From Chitinophagales bacterium (GTDB lineage: Bacteria > Bacteroidota > Bacteroidia > Chitinophagales > CAIOSU01), in the NCBI GenBank assembly GCA_040877935.1, contig JBBDNB010000039.1, positions 186,001 to 250,000 of the forward strand: a stretch of 64,000 nucleotides of DNA, written 5' to 3'. The position numbers and the translations under genes were made by a program. Shown piece by piece: positions 24,355 to 34,180 of the stretch; positions within the stretch are counted from its first letter, which is position 1, and every line of letters begins with the position of its first letter. The notes beneath the pieces were generated by a model. The model was not told the origin of the DNA. It made no database searches and saw nothing but the letters and a program-made list of their open reading frames with translations.

Positions 24355-24573
24355 ATGAAGTATGTATATCTGATTATTGCAACAGGATTGATAGGTTTAA
24401 TTTTTTCCTGCCATAAAAACGGGGATGGAGAATATCCCTACTGTGTGGAATGTCCCGATTCTGCTCCTGGAGATAGCGTGCAATGTTTTAGCACGGAGGA
24501 CTACGCCATGCAATATTTGGAAAGTAAATCCTATCTGCCGGATTCCAATTCCTGTAAATTGATTTCTGAGTGA
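24355..24573 (+). CDS. Small lipoprotein, unknown function
   Basis: 72 residues with a lipoprotein signal peptide (lipobox IFSC, Cys at 19) and a short mature part containing four more cysteines (YCVEC, VQC, NSC). It should be anchored on the outside of a membrane. There is no recognisable domain. It is flanked by repeats upstream and the hut gene downstream, with no sign of an operon partner. Confidence 0.6.
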   Translation: MKYVYLIIATGLIGLIFSCHKNGDGEYPYCVECPDSAPGDSVQCFSTEDYAMQYLESKSYLPDSNSCKLISE

Positions 24574-24621
24574 AATATAAATTTTTATCACATCGCTCAA
24601 ATTCAAATACTATAATTTGTC

Positions 24622-24647
24622 CCATTTTGTAGTGCGCACCAAAATGG
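24622..24647. promoter_or_regulatory. Inverted repeat upstream of hutU, possible operator
   Basis: CCATTTTG (24622-24629) is mirrored exactly by CAAAATGG (24640-24647) with a 10-nt spacer, 43 bp before the hutU start and just after a TATAATTTG sequence resembling a promoter. It may bind a repressor of histidine catabolism; no regulator gene is nearby. Confidence 0.4.
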
Positions 24648-24689
24648 TTGAATTAGGTAGAGGATATTAAAAAAATTAAAAACAAAACT

Positions 24690-26330
24690 ATGCCAACCAA
24701 AACCATAAAAGCCCCAACAGGAAACAAGCTCAATTGCAAAGGCTGGGTTCAGGAAGCTGCCTATAGAATGATCCAACACAATCTGGATCCGGAAGTAGCG
24801 GAAAAACCCGATGAGCTGATCGTATATGGCGGAACGGGTAAAGCTGCTCGCAATTGGGAGGCTTTTGATAAAATCCTGGAATCGCTGAAAAAGTTGGAGG
24901 ATGATGAAACGCTTTTGGTGCAATCGGGCAAACCGGTGGGCGTATTGCGCTCGCACAAAGATGCACCACGGGTTTTGATTGCCAATTCCAACCTGGTGGG
25001 CAATTGGGCCAATTGGGAGCATTTTCGTGAGTTGGAAAAAAAAGGCTTGATGATGTACGGTCAAATGACGGCCGGAAGCTGGATTTATATTGGCTCACAG
25101 GGAATTGTGCAAGGTACTTACGAGACTTTTCTTTCACTAGCGGATCAACATTTTGATGGATCGCTCAAAGGAAAATTGAATGTAACGGCCGGATTAGGCG
25201 GAATGGGCGGAGCGCAACCTTTGGCCATTACCATGAATGGCGGTGTTTGCCTTGCTGCCGAAGTAGAAGCTTCCAGAATTGAAAAGCGATTGACAACAAA
25301 ATATTTGGACAAAAGCAGCACCGATATAGACGAAGCTATTGATTGGGCATTGGAAGCAAAAGCCAATGGTGAAGCTATTTCCATAGGTGTGCTGGCAAAT
25401 GCCGTGGATTTGTTGGAAAGAATGATAGAGAGAAATATAGTGCCCGATACATTGACCGACCAAACCAGTGCGCACGATGAATTGGTAGGCTATATTCCAA
25501 AAGGATTTTCTGTGGAAGAAACCAATATTTTGAGGGAAAAAGATCCAAAGGAATACATCAAGCATTCGCTGGATACTATGGTAGAGCATGTGAAATTGAT
25601 GATTGCACTTCAGGAAAAAGGTTCAATTGTATTTGATTACGGAAATAATCTCAGGGGGCAGGCCAAGGCGCATGGCCTCGAAAATGCCTTTAGCTTTCCC
25701 GGATTTGTTCCGGCCTATATTCGCCCCTTGTTTTGCAAAGGCAGTGGACCATTCCGTTTTGTCGCGCTTTCGGGTGATCCACAGGATATTTATACCTGCG
25801 ATGAAAAACTGAAGGAATTGTTTCCAGAGAATGAAGGGCTGTTGCGTTGGCTGAAAATGGCCAAAGAAAAAATCAGTTTTCAGGGACTGCCTTCGCGTAT
25901 TTGCTGGCTGGAAATGGGCGCAAGGGAAAAAGCTGCTTTGGCCTTTAATCAACTGGTGAAGGAAGGAAAATTAAAAGCACCGATTGTAATCGGGCGAGAT
26001 CACTTGGATACGGGCTCTGTAGCTTCTCCCAACCGAGAAACTGAAGCCATGAAAGATGGCTCTGATGCCGTAGCAGATTGGCCTATTCTTAATGCGCTGA
26101 TCAATACGGCTGGTGGTGCAAGCTGGGTTTCTTTCCATCATGGTGGGGGAGTGGGCATGGGCTATTCGCTACATGCCGGAATGGTGATTGTCGCTGACGG
26201 AACGGATGATGCAGCAAAAAGATTGAGCCGGGTATTGCACAACGATCCCGCTTTGGGCGTAATCCGCCATGCAGATGCTGGCTACGAAATCGCCAAGGAA
26301 ACTGCAAGGAAATTTGGACTGGATCTTTAG
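24690..26330 (+). CDS. hutU: Urocanate hydratase
   Basis: A 546-residue protein of the usual family length. [14 protein letters not shown] near the N terminus, [10 protein letters not shown] and the C-terminal [17 protein letters not shown] are hutU motifs, and it binds NAD+ as cofactor. It hydrates urocanate to imidazolonepropionate, the second step of histidine breakdown. The other hut genes (hutH, hutI, hutG) are not in the window, so it is isolated here. An inverted repeat upstream may mediate its induction. Confidence 0.96.
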   Translation: MPTKTIKAPTGNKLNCKGWVQEAAYRMIQHNLDPEVAEKPDELIVYGGTGKAARNWEAFDKILESLKKLEDDETLLVQSGKPVGVLRSHKDAPRVLIANSNLVGNWANWEHFRELEKKGLMMYGQMTAGSWIYIGSQGIVQGTYETFLSLADQHFDGSLKGKLNVTAGLGGMGGAQPLAITMNGGVCLAAEVEASRIEKRLTTKYLDKSSTDIDEAIDWALEAKANGEAISIGVLANAVDLLERMIERNIVPDTLTDQTSAHDELVGYIPKGFSVEETNILREKDPKEYIKHSLDTMVEHVKLMIALQEKGSIVFDYGNNLRGQAKAHGLENAFSFPGFVPAYIRPLFCKGSGPFRFVALSGDPQDIYTCDEKLKELFPENEGLLRWLKMAKEKISFQGLPSRICWLEMGAREKAALAFNQLVKEGKLKAPIVIGRDHLDTGSVASPNRETEAMKDGSDAVADWPILNALINTAGGASWVSFHHGGGVGMGYSLHAGMVIVADGTDDAAKRLSRVLHNDPALGVIRHADAGYEIAKETARKFGLDL

Positions 26331-26464
26331 GGTTTCACGCAAAGTTCGCTAAGATTTTTCGCGAATCTCGCAAAGGAAGAAAAGATTAATACTCTGATCT
26401 TTGGATTTCAAATTACAGGGTGCGGCAAGGGAGCATGCTCCCTTGTTGTGTGCAAGGAAAAGCT
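26331..26464. repeat. Repeat-bearing gap with a perfect 20-bp palindrome
   Basis: CAAGGGAGCA/TGCTCCCTTG at 26426-26445 is a perfect loop-less palindrome lying between convergent hutU and bcp. Before it, 26337-26380 carries CGCAAAGTTCGCTAAG-type words like those at 28716-28750. Confidence 0.7.
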
Positions 26465-26935
26465 TTACACCTCCATTCCCAATAAATCCAATACTTGGGC
26501 GCTGGAGTTTTTGGTATCTACTTTTTTGATCACTTCCAGGATTTCTCCTTTTTCATCAATAACAAAAGTAGTGCGGTGCAGGCCATCGAATTCCCTGCCC
26601 ATAAATTTCTTAGGGCCCCAAACACCGTATTTATTGACCAATTCCTTGTCCTCATCTACCAAAAGAGTGAATGGCAAATTGTGTTTGTCAATGAATTTTT
26701 GGTGGGATTTCTCGCTGTCGGTACTCACTCCAATTACTTCAAAACCTTTGGACTGCAACATTTCGTAATTGTCCCTAAAATCACAGGCCTCTTTGGTACA
26801 TCCGGGTGTACTGTCTTTGGGGTAAAAATACAGGATGACCTTTTTGCCTTTCAGGTCGCTGAGTTTTACCGTGTTTCCATTTTGATCTTTAGCTGAAAAA
26901 TCGGGGGCTTTATCGCCTTGGTTTAAATGTGTCAT
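26465..26935 (-). CDS. bcp: Thiol peroxidase, BCP/PrxQ type
   Basis: A 156-residue peroxiredoxin. The active site is STPGCTKEACDF, with the peroxidatic Cys near 47 and the resolving Cys five residues later, the PrxQ arrangement. PDFSAKDQNG at the start and FVIDEKGEI near the end are family motifs. It reduces hydrogen and organic peroxides in the cytoplasm using thioredoxin. It follows the M23 peptidase gene by 4 bp on the same strand, so the two may be co-transcribed. Confidence 0.94.
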   Translation of the reverse strand: MTHLNQGDKAPDFSAKDQNGNTVKLSDLKGKKVILYFYPKDSTPGCTKEACDFRDNYEMLQSKGFEVIGVSTDSEKSHQKFIDKHNLPFTLLVDEDKELVNKYGVWGPKKFMGREFDGLHRTTFVIDEKGEILEVIKKVDTKNSSAQVLDLLGMEV

Positions 26936-26939
26936 AGTC

Positions 26940-28619
26940 TTAAAATTTTTCTTTTATTGATAAAATATTGCGTTTTTCATCGCTCAAATTCAGAACAAGC
27001 TCAGTCTCGCTTTGTTCGAAACAGGAGCGACATTCTATCTCAAATGCATCGTTTTTCGCATCGTAATAGCAGACGCTCCATTCTCCGTTAATATAAGCAT
27101 GATAATCCGTAATTCCACTTTGGCTGTCCTTGGCATAAAAAATCACTTTTTTCTCTTTGGCCACTTTTTCCATTTTTATAAATTTAGGAATTGTAGTGTC
27201 GCTCACCAGGTAATAAGTCCCAAATGATCGGCTTCTTGTACTCCAGGTCTTGTCTTTGTAATGGGTAGTGAGATAACTTCGATTGCCATTTTCTTCCCTT
27301 ACAATTACTGCTTTATCAGGCTGATCAATTTTTTGGTCGGGTGTTAAACTTATTGAAAATAAACGGTGGGTTTCTCTGTGTGGCGAAGCAATTTTTAATT
27401 TATTACATAGGTGTCCTTCTTCTGTACTATCGGATTCTTCAATAAAAATATAGGTATCGTAATAAAAAGCTTTAGCAGGAATATTGATTGTCCATTGTTT
27501 GCTTTCGTAATCAAATTTCTGAGCATGAGTAACAGGCATTTTTCCTTTTGCACTATCCTCAATTTCAGAAAAAAATGCAAGCGTATCATTTTTTTGAACC
27601 CACCATTCCCGGGTTGTTGTATTCTTATTGTAATCTTTTAGCTCAAGATTAAACTTATAAAGCTGCTGATTTTCCAGTGTGATTTTTCCGTAATTTTCAG
27701 CCACATTATAAATAGACAATGCATCGCCCGGCAGAATAAAGCAGCGATGTACGGATTCTCTGTGTTTTTCTTTTATCAATGGATCGGAATGTGCCTGAAT
27801 GTACCTGCTCTCTGAATAGGAAATCTTATCCATAGTCATTTCAAAAATCACTCTATCATTTAAAGACAGCTTTACAGAATACACGCCATTTTTGTTATAA
27901 TTGCCATCTTGCCTGTCAAATGCACTTACTGCCACGCCCAATATTGAGCTGTTGATTTGCAGTGTATCACCATCGCAATTGGGGATTCTTTTAGGAAACT
28001 CTATTCCGCTTGTATTTTCTAAATTGTACAAATACAGTGCATTAATCTGAGGAGCTTCTTTGTCTTCAATGGAGTAATTGAAATGCAGCGGATTGACAGG
28101 GATTTGCAAGGCACTTTCCCTTAATTCAAAATGCAAATGTGGGCCCATAGAACCTCCTGAATTTCCTGAGTAGCCTATGAGTTCTTGTGCTTTTAAAGGA
28201 AGCGCTCCGGCCTCAAAATAATGGTCGAGTTCATTGTTTTTGTTTTCACGCATAAGCTCATAGGCCGCTTTTTTTATGCGCGGAGATAAATCTGAAAGAT
28301 GTGCATATACACTTGTGAGTTTATTTGGATGGTCAATGTAAACAGCCTTCCCATATCCGTAGGGTGAAATTTTTATTCTCGACACGTAACCGGCTTCAAT
28401 ACTTTGCACGGGGAAGCCTTCCCGCCCCAATGTCTTGATGTCAATACCCATGTGAAAATGACTGCCGCGCAGTTCTCCAAATGTGCCCGATAAAATATAG
28501 GGCAGTTCCATTGGTTTGTAAAGACTCAGTGTTTTGGCAGCTTTGTAGTCAAAAGCCCAGAATGCAGCTATTATGGTAATTGCAGAGAATGTTTTCCAAA
28601 ACGGTGGGTGATTGGGCAT
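26940..28619 (-). CDS. M23-family peptidase, exported
   Basis: About 559 residues from ATG at 28619 (a TTG at 28649 would add ten). An N-terminal hydrophobic segment should export or anchor it. The M23 fold lies in the first 160 residues with the zinc ligands in place: HFHMGID (His and Asp) and the catalytic HLHFEL, separated by GYVSRIKIS and SNSGGSMGP-like loops. Such enzymes cut peptidoglycan cross-bridges or act as regulators of amidases. The remaining 400 residues are beta-rich and unassigned. Placement before bcp does not add to function. Confidence 0.85.
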   Translation of the reverse strand: MPNHPPFWKTFSAITIIAAFWAFDYKAAKTLSLYKPMELPYILSGTFGELRGSHFHMGIDIKTLGREGFPVQSIEAGYVSRIKISPYGYGKAVYIDHPNKLTSVYAHLSDLSPRIKKAAYELMRENKNNELDHYFEAGALPLKAQELIGYSGNSGGSMGPHLHFELRESALQIPVNPLHFNYSIEDKEAPQINALYLYNLENTSGIEFPKRIPNCDGDTLQINSSILGVAVSAFDRQDGNYNKNGVYSVKLSLNDRVIFEMTMDKISYSESRYIQAHSDPLIKEKHRESVHRCFILPGDALSIYNVAENYGKITLENQQLYKFNLELKDYNKNTTTREWWVQKNDTLAFFSEIEDSAKGKMPVTHAQKFDYESKQWTINIPAKAFYYDTYIFIEESDSTEEGHLCNKLKIASPHRETHRLFSISLTPDQKIDQPDKAVIVREENGNRSYLTTHYKDKTWSTRSRSFGTYYLVSDTTIPKFIKMEKVAKEKKVIFYAKDSQSGITDYHAYINGEWSVCYYDAKNDAFEIECRSCFEQSETELVLNLSDEKRNILSIKEKF

Positions 28620-28649
28620 ATGAGTTTTTGTTTTACGGCTAAAATACAA

Positions 28650-28914
28650 AACAAGAATAATAGCATTTTCTTGTATGAGATCAATAAGATAAAGAAGCTT
28701 AACTAATCAGTTTTTACCGCAAAGTTCTCAAAGTTTACCGCAAAGGACGCTATTAATCTGAACAATTTATCCAAACATATCTTCATTGATGCAGCTTACC
28801 TATCCTGGGTTTAAGTCATTTATTCTTTGGGTACTTTGCAGATTTTCTCTGTGCGCTCAGCAGTTAAAATAAATTATGCTGTCCAATTATAAAGAGCTAA
28901 AAACAATGTGATAA
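28650..28914. repeat. Gap with dispersed repeat words
   Basis: ACCGCAAAGTTCTCAAAG (28718-28735) and CCGCAAAGGACGC (28738-28750) resemble the CGCAAAGTTCGCTAAG words at 26337-26380. No reading frame or promoter stands out. Confidence 0.4.
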
Positions 28915-29604
28915 CTACAAATTCGGCCTCAATATATGATCTCTTGAATAGAACTCGTTGATGTATTCAATCACTTCATCTGCTGTATCTACCAGTTTAA
29001 ATAAGTCCAAATCTTCTTTGGAGATATAGCCACCGGTCAGCAATTGTTCTTTTATCCAGGTTACCAGACCGCTCCAGTAATCTTTGCCTACTAAAATAAT
29101 GGGGATATTGTCCACCTTATCAGTTTGTACCAGGGTGATGATTTCAAACATTTCATCCATGGTGCCAAAACCACCAGGCATCAGAACAAAGCCCTGCGCA
29201 TATTTTACAAACATCAGCTTTCTGATAAAGAAATAGCGGAATGTAATGAGCTTATCAGGATCGATGTATGGATTGGAATCCTGTTCGAAAGGTAGGTCAA
29301 TATTTAAGCCTACTGATTTTCCATCAGCTTGTTTTGCGCCTTTATTAGCAGCTTCCATCACTCCGGGGCCTCCACCGGATATCACCCCGAAGCCTTCTTT
29401 GCTCAATTTGCTGGCTACTTCTACAGTAAGCTGGTAATATTTTGAATCGGGCGTGACCCTGGCTGAACCAAATATGGAAATACAAGGCCCGATTTTATTT
29501 AATTTTTCAAATCCTTCTACCATTTCCGACATTACTTTAAAGACCTGCCAGGAAGATTCTGCTTTTAGATCAGTCCAGTTTTTTGTTAAATGTTTACTGC
29601 TCAT
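28915..29604 (-). CDS. LOG-family phosphoribohydrolase
   Basis: A 229-residue Rossmann-fold protein with the two LOG motifs: SGGGPGVMEAANKGA and MPGGFGTMDEMFE. Members were long called lysine decarboxylases but hydrolyse nucleoside 5'-monophosphates to base and ribose-5-phosphate (cytokinin activation in plants; nucleotide turnover in bacteria). It begins 11 nt inside the end of the symporter gene, so the two are translationally coupled, though no shared function is obvious. Confidence 0.88.
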   Translation of the reverse strand: MSSKHLTKNWTDLKAESSWQVFKVMSEMVEGFEKLNKIGPCISIFGSARVTPDSKYYQLTVEVASKLSKEGFGVISGGGPGVMEAANKGAKQADGKSVGLNIDLPFEQDSNPYIDPDKLITFRYFFIRKLMFVKYAQGFVLMPGGFGTMDEMFEIITLVQTDKVDNIPIILVGKDYWSGLVTWIKEQLLTGGYISKEDLDLFKLVDTADEVIEYINEFYSRDHILRPNL

Positions 29605-31072
29605 ATTCTTTTTTCTTAATTAACAATAATAAACCCGCAAATGTCAGTGCCCCATTGAGGATCAGTATTTCAAAACCAAATTGATACCCGTTGAACCAGT
29701 TTTCTGAATTTTCATTTACAATAAATGAAAGTACCGGTGATAGCAGGCAAATAATAGGCACCCATTTGTCGCGTATCTGCCAGCGTGTAAAAAGTCCGAA
29801 TGCATACAAGCCCAGCAAGGGGCCATAGGTGTAGCCCGCTGCTTTAAATAGTGAGCTGATTACATCTTCCTCTAATACATACCGGAATATAATGATAATA
29901 ATAAAGAGCAAGGCAGTGAAACCAATATGTACTTTATACCGGGTATTATAGAGTTTCTGTTTGCTTTCTTTGCTTTTTTCAAAATTCAGAATATCCACAC
30001 AAAAAGAGGTAGTCAGGGCTGTAAGTGCGGAATCGGCACTGGAATAGGCTGCTGCAATCAGTCCTAAAATAAACACTATGCCCGCCATTGCTGGAAAGTA
30101 CTCCAATGCCATTGTGGGAAATAAATAATCAGTTCGTTCCGGTACAGCTATGCCCTGAATATCGGCATATATATATAACAGCGCACCAAGGCTCACAAAA
30201 ATCAGATTCACTACTACCAATATCAGGCTAAAGCTAAACATATTGAGTTGTGCTTCCCTGATGTTTTTGCAGCTGTTGTTTTTCTGCATCATGTCCTGAT
30301 CCAGTCCGGTCATTACAATGGATATAAAAGCACCGCTGAGAAATTGCTTCCAGAAAAAATTGTCGTTTTTTACATCCCAGAAAAAGAGCTGACTGTATGC
30401 ACTGTTCTTGATATTTTCTGTCATCTCAATAAAACCCCAGTCCAACTTTTGTGCAATAAAGAAAATACTGATCAGCACTGCTGAAACCATAAAAAGTGTT
30501 TGCAGGGTATCTGTCCACACAATGGTCTTTATACCGCCTTTAAAAGTATAAATCCAGATGAGCATCAGGGTGAAAAGTACAGTGAGTGGAAAGGGAAAGC
30601 CCCAGGCATCAAATACAAATTTTTGCAAAACAATAGCCACCAAAAATAAACGGAAGGAAGCACCAATACTCCTTGAAAGCAGGAAGTAAGCGGCTCCCGT
30701 TTTGTAGGAGGCATTGCCAAAACGCTGTTCCAGATAACCGTAGATTGAAGTAAGCTGAAGGCGGTAATACAGGGGCATTAGCACGGTGCCGATAACCAGA
30801 TAGCCCAGAAGATAACCCAGCACCAATTGCATATAGGAAAACTGTCCGTTGGGGCTGCTGAAATTGCCCACCACGCCTGGTATTGATATGAAAGTTACGC
30901 CAGATAGCGAAGTTCCGATCATGCCGAAAGCTACCAGGTACCAAGGTGATTTTCGCTCACCGATGAAAAAGGAATCATTGTCCGCACCGCGCGAGGACCA
31001 CCAGGAAATGAGGAGCAGAACAGCAAAATAAAGGCCGATAAATAATAGAATCAGGGGTGGACTAAGACTCAT
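29594..31072 (-). CDS. Sodium:solute symporter (SSS family)
   Basis: A 492-residue inner-membrane transporter with about 13 hydrophobic segments. The N-terminal WWSSRGADNDSFFIGERKSP, then YLVAFGMIGTSLSGVTFISIPG in two adjoining parts, and the RSIGASFRLFL and GLIAAAYSSADSALTALTT segments are typical of SSS carriers; the last contains the Na+-binding Ser/Ala region of TM8. It imports an organic solute (sugar, amino acid, vitamin or sialic-acid type) with sodium. The substrate is not inferable. Confidence 0.9.
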   Translation of the reverse strand: MSLSPPLILLFIGLYFAVLLLISWWSSRGADNDSFFIGERKSPWYLVAFGMIGTSLSGVTFISIPGVVGNFSSPNGQFSYMQLVLGYLLGYLVIGTVLMPLYYRLQLTSIYGYLEQRFGNASYKTGAAYFLLSRSIGASFRLFLVAIVLQKFVFDAWGFPFPLTVLFTLMLIWIYTFKGGIKTIVWTDTLQTLFMVSAVLISIFFIAQKLDWGFIEMTENIKNSAYSQLFFWDVKNDNFFWKQFLSGAFISIVMTGLDQDMMQKNNSCKNIREAQLNMFSFSLILVVVNLIFVSLGALLYIYADIQGIAVPERTDYLFPTMALEYFPAMAGIVFILGLIAAAYSSADSALTALTTSFCVDILNFEKSKESKQKLYNTRYKVHIGFTALLFIIIIIFRYVLEEDVISSLFKAAGYTYGPLLGLYAFGLFTRWQIRDKWVPIICLLSPVLSFIVNENSENWFNGYQFGFEILILNGALTFAGLLLLIKKKEYEQ

Positions 31073-31160
31073 AATTGTGTTTTGCTCAAATCACTAAAAC
31101 TTTTTGTTAAGATAGAAAAGAAGCTAATAAATAATATGGTTAAGGCAAGATGGAGAAAAA

Positions 31161-32903
31161 TTATCCTGATAAGGCTTCTGTCAATTGCTTTAATTTCTCT
31201 TCTAATTTTGCTTCAATTTCTTCATACTCAGCAGTATTTTTTAAAACTGCTTTCGCACTGGAATAAAATTTGATTTTTGGTTCTGTACCAGAAGGACGGG
31301 CAGAGATAATACTGCTATCTTCAGTAACAAATTGCAATACATTGGATTTTGGCAAATCAATAGTTTTTGTTCTGCCACTTGCCATGTCTTTTTTAAAGCC
31401 TGCCTGGTAATCACTGATTTTTACAACAGGTGAACCTGCAATTTTAGCAGGTGGATTGTCCCGTAGCTCCTGCATCATTTTCTTGATTTCCTCTGCACCA
31501 CTTTTGCCTTTTTTTGTGATAGAGATCAATTTCTCTTTGTAAAAGCCGTATTGGCTGTAGATTTCAAGCAGAGCATCAAACAATGATTTCCCCTGGCTTT
31601 TGTAATAAGCGGTCATTTCTGCAATCATGGTGCAGGAAACAACAGCGTCTTTATCACGAACTAAATCACCCACCAAATAGCCGTAGCTTTCTTCACCTCC
31701 GGCAATGAAATTTTCTTTGCCTTCCAATTTTGTGATCAGTGCCCCAATGTGTTTAAAACCGGTAAGGGTTTCATAGCAATTGATGTGGTTTTTTTGTGCG
31801 ATTTCAGAGATTAAAGGACTGGTAACAATCGTTTTTACTACATAAGGATTATCCGGCAATTTGCCCAGTTCTTTCATGCTGCTGATTACATAATGTACCA
31901 GGAGGCTGCAAATCTGATTGCCATTGAGCAATTGAAATGTTCCAGTTCTGTTTTTCACGCCTACGCCAACTCTGTCTCCATCAGGATCGCAGGCCATAAC
32001 CAAATCCGCACCAATGGTTTTTGCCTTTTTCAGGGACAATTGCATGGCTTCCTCTTCTTCAGGGTTGGGGAAAATCACCGTGGGGAAATTCCCATCGGGC
32101 GTGGCTTGTTCTTCCACTACGTGCACATTTTCAAAACCCCATTTTTCAAGTGCTTGTGGCACCAGCATAATGGCTGTTCCGTGAATAGGAGAAAAGACGA
32201 TTTTCAGGTTTTTTTCTTTTTTTACAGCATCGGGGCGCAAACTCAGATCCATGATTTTGTTCAAGTAAATCCGATCTATTTCTTCACCTATCGTTTCTAT
32301 ATTTTCTTCCTTGGCTTCAAATTTCACCTGCGCTATATCGGTGATTTTGTTCACCTCGGCAATGACATTTTTATCGTGCGGAGCTACCAATTGCCCGCCA
32401 TCTTCCCAATAGGCTTTGTAGCCATTGTATTCTTTTGGATTGTGCGATGCAGTAAGCATTACCCCGCTTTTGCAGTCCAGTTCCTTTATGGCAAATGACA
32501 GTTCTGGAGTAGGGCGCAATCCGTTGAAAAAGTAAACTTTAATATCATTGGCGGAACAAACATCTGCTACGATTTTTGCAAAATAATCCGATTGGTTTCT
32601 ACAGTCGTGCGCTATTACAAATTTGATTTGTTCATTGGGAAATTGAGCTTTTAGGTAATTGCACAGACCTTGCGTGGCTTTGCCAACGGTGTATTTATTC
32701 ATCCTGTTGGAACCCACACCCATTATACCGCGCAGACCACCTGTTCCAAATTCCAGATCCTGGTAAAATGCATCCGTTAGTTCATCGTAGCGATTTTCCT
32801 CTAATAGCTTGCGAACTTTATTTTTTGTGTCTTCGTCAAATGAACCGTTCAGCCATTCGTCAATCTTCTTTTTCACATTGCTTTCTAATGTTGCAGCAGA
32901 CAT
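31161..32903 (-). CDS. Alpha-D-phosphohexomutase (phosphoglucomutase/phosphomannomutase)
   Basis: A 580-residue four-domain enzyme. The phosphoserine loop reads TASHNPKEYNGYK, the metal-binding loop DPDGDRVGVG, the sugar-binding loop GGEESYGY and the phosphate-binding loop RPSGTEPKIKFY. The length matches the PgcA-like branch that converts glucose-1-phosphate and glucose-6-phosphate for glycogen and envelope-sugar synthesis. Mannose or ribose phosphates cannot be excluded. It stands as its own minus strand unit. Confidence 0.93.
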   Translation of the reverse strand: MSAATLESNVKKKIDEWLNGSFDEDTKNKVRKLLEENRYDELTDAFYQDLEFGTGGLRGIMGVGSNRMNKYTVGKATQGLCNYLKAQFPNEQIKFVIAHDCRNQSDYFAKIVADVCSANDIKVYFFNGLRPTPELSFAIKELDCKSGVMLTASHNPKEYNGYKAYWEDGGQLVAPHDKNVIAEVNKITDIAQVKFEAKEENIETIGEEIDRIYLNKIMDLSLRPDAVKKEKNLKIVFSPIHGTAIMLVPQALEKWGFENVHVVEEQATPDGNFPTVIFPNPEEEEAMQLSLKKAKTIGADLVMACDPDGDRVGVGVKNRTGTFQLLNGNQICSLLVHYVISSMKELGKLPDNPYVVKTIVTSPLISEIAQKNHINCYETLTGFKHIGALITKLEGKENFIAGGEESYGYLVGDLVRDKDAVVSCTMIAEMTAYYKSQGKSLFDALLEIYSQYGFYKEKLISITKKGKSGAEEIKKMMQELRDNPPAKIAGSPVVKISDYQAGFKKDMASGRTKTIDLPKSNVLQFVTEDSSIISARPSGTEPKIKFYSSAKAVLKNTAEYEEIEAKLEEKLKQLTEALSG

Positions 32904-33126
32904 ATTTTTACTTATTAATTGTTGTTATAAATAGGCTTCAAAATTAGCTATTTCAGGTGGGAATACCTATTGGATGCGGTACAGCCACTGACAGCAATGG
33001 CGAGATAGGGAAAGATACCGGATTACAAATGAGAAAGCTAAGAAGTGTGCGAGACGGGCACTGTATCGTAAGGGATCTGTGATAATAAAAGTTTCACTTT
33101 AGAACAACTTTTTGTAAATTAGTGTT

Positions 33127-33477
33127 GTGAATAAAAATAAGAAATATAGAACTGTAATATTTTACAAGAACTATTTTCAGGATTTTTTTGAAAAACAAAG
33201 AGCTAAAGTTAAAGATAAGATTATTTGGACGCTCGATCTAATTGAAGAAATTCAACGGGTACCTGAAACTTATCTCAAACATATTGAAAACACAGATGGG
33301 CTTTTTGAAATACGTGTACAGCAAGGCAGCGATATTTTTCGGATTTTCTGTTTTTTTGATGAAGGTAAACTTGTAGTCTTAGCTAATGGATTTCAAAAAA
33401 AGTCCCAAAAGACACCAAAGCAAGAAATATTAAAAGCACTAAAAATAAAGGAAGAGTATGAAAAACAGGGAAAATAA
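33127..33477 (+). CDS. higB: HigB/RelE-type mRNA interferase toxin
   Basis: A 116-residue protein of the RelE/ParE superfamily, HigB (Gp49-like) branch: GLFEIRVQQGSDIFRIFCFFDEGKLVVLANGF, read in parts as FEIRVQ, DIFRIFCFF and LANGFQKKSQKTP, is the conserved core. HigB cleaves mRNA in translating ribosomes. The start is GTG at 33127; no ATG is available. The toxin gene precedes its antitoxin, as is usual for higBA, and they overlap by 20 nt. Confidence 0.88.
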   Translation: MNKNKKYRTVIFYKNYFQDFFEKQRAKVKDKIIWTLDLIEEIQRVPETYLKHIENTDGLFEIRVQQGSDIFRIFCFFDEGKLVVLANGFQKKSQKTPKQEILKALKIKEEYEKQGK

Positions 33478-33769
33478 TACAATGACGCTTGAACAGTTTA
33501 AGGATAAACATTATGGTCAACGTGGTACAGCCAGACGCGACAAACTTGAAGCAGGTTATGAAAATTTCAAAATTGGAGCAATGATCCATGAGGCGCGAAT
33601 TAAAAGAGGTTTAACTCAGGATCAGCTTGCTAAGAGAGCGGGAACAACCAAATCGTACATTTCAAAAATTGAAAATAATATTAAAGAAATACGTTTTTCA
33701 ACACTTAAAAAGATTGTTGAACTGGGCTTAGGTGGTCAAATAGAACTTTCTATAAAATTAAACCAATAA
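33458..33769 (+). CDS. higA: HigA-type antitoxin (Xre helix-turn-helix)
   Basis: A 103-residue protein. The helix-turn-helix is at about 46-95: IHEARIKRGLTQDQLAKRAG then TTKSYISKIENN. It should bind HigB and repress its own operon. The N-terminal TLEQFKDKHYGQRGTARRDK region is common in HigA proteins of Bacteroidota. It overlaps the toxin gene by 20 nt and its stop faces apaG across 7 bp. Confidence 0.88.
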   Translation: MKNRENNTMTLEQFKDKHYGQRGTARRDKLEAGYENFKIGAMIHEARIKRGLTQDQLAKRAGTTKSYISKIENNIKEIRFSTLKKIVELGLGGQIELSIKLNQ

Positions 33770-33776
33770 TAAAACC

Positions 33777-34169
33777 TCAATTCATCTTAAAAGGCACAAC
33801 AAGTTGAAATTCAGGAATATCAACTTTAAAGAGGCTGCCATCTTCCATATTTTGCATGGTATAAGTCCCCCACATTTTACCGATTTCAGATTTAAGATTA
33901 CAGCCAGAAATGTATTTGTGTATTTCACCGGGTTTTAATACCGGTTGTTTGCCCACAACTCCATCACCTTCCACTTCATTGGTTTCATTGTTGGAATCGA
34001 AAATATACCAGTGGCGGCTGAGCAGCTTAACGGTATATTCATTGCGGTTTTCAATAGTTATTCTGTAAGCAAACATGTAATCTCCGTGAGTAGGGTTGGA
34101 GTAGTTTTCCTGGTAAAAAGTTTCAACACTGATTTTTACTCCACGGGTGATTTGAGTTGACATAGGCAC
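33777..34169 (-). CDS. apaG: ApaG protein
   Basis: 130 residues matching the ApaG family throughout: ITRGVKISVETFYQ, YMFAYRITIENRNEYTVKL, WYIFDSNNETNEVEG, GVVGKQPVLKPGE and the end VDIPEFQLVVPF. It is a fibronectin-III-like beta sandwich linked genetically to Co2+/Mg2+ homeostasis and diadenosine-tetraphosphate metabolism in enterobacteria; its biochemical role is unsettled. It starts at ATG 34169 or two codons later, 11 bp after gmk, as the last gene of a yicC-gmk-apaG unit. Confidence 0.93.
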   Translation of the reverse strand: MPMSTQITRGVKISVETFYQENYSNPTHGDYMFAYRITIENRNEYTVKLLSRHWYIFDSNNETNEVEGDGVVGKQPVLKPGEIHKYISGCNLKSEIGKMWGTYTMQNMEDGSLFKVDIPEFQLVVPFKMN

Positions 34170-34180
34170 AACAAAATTGG

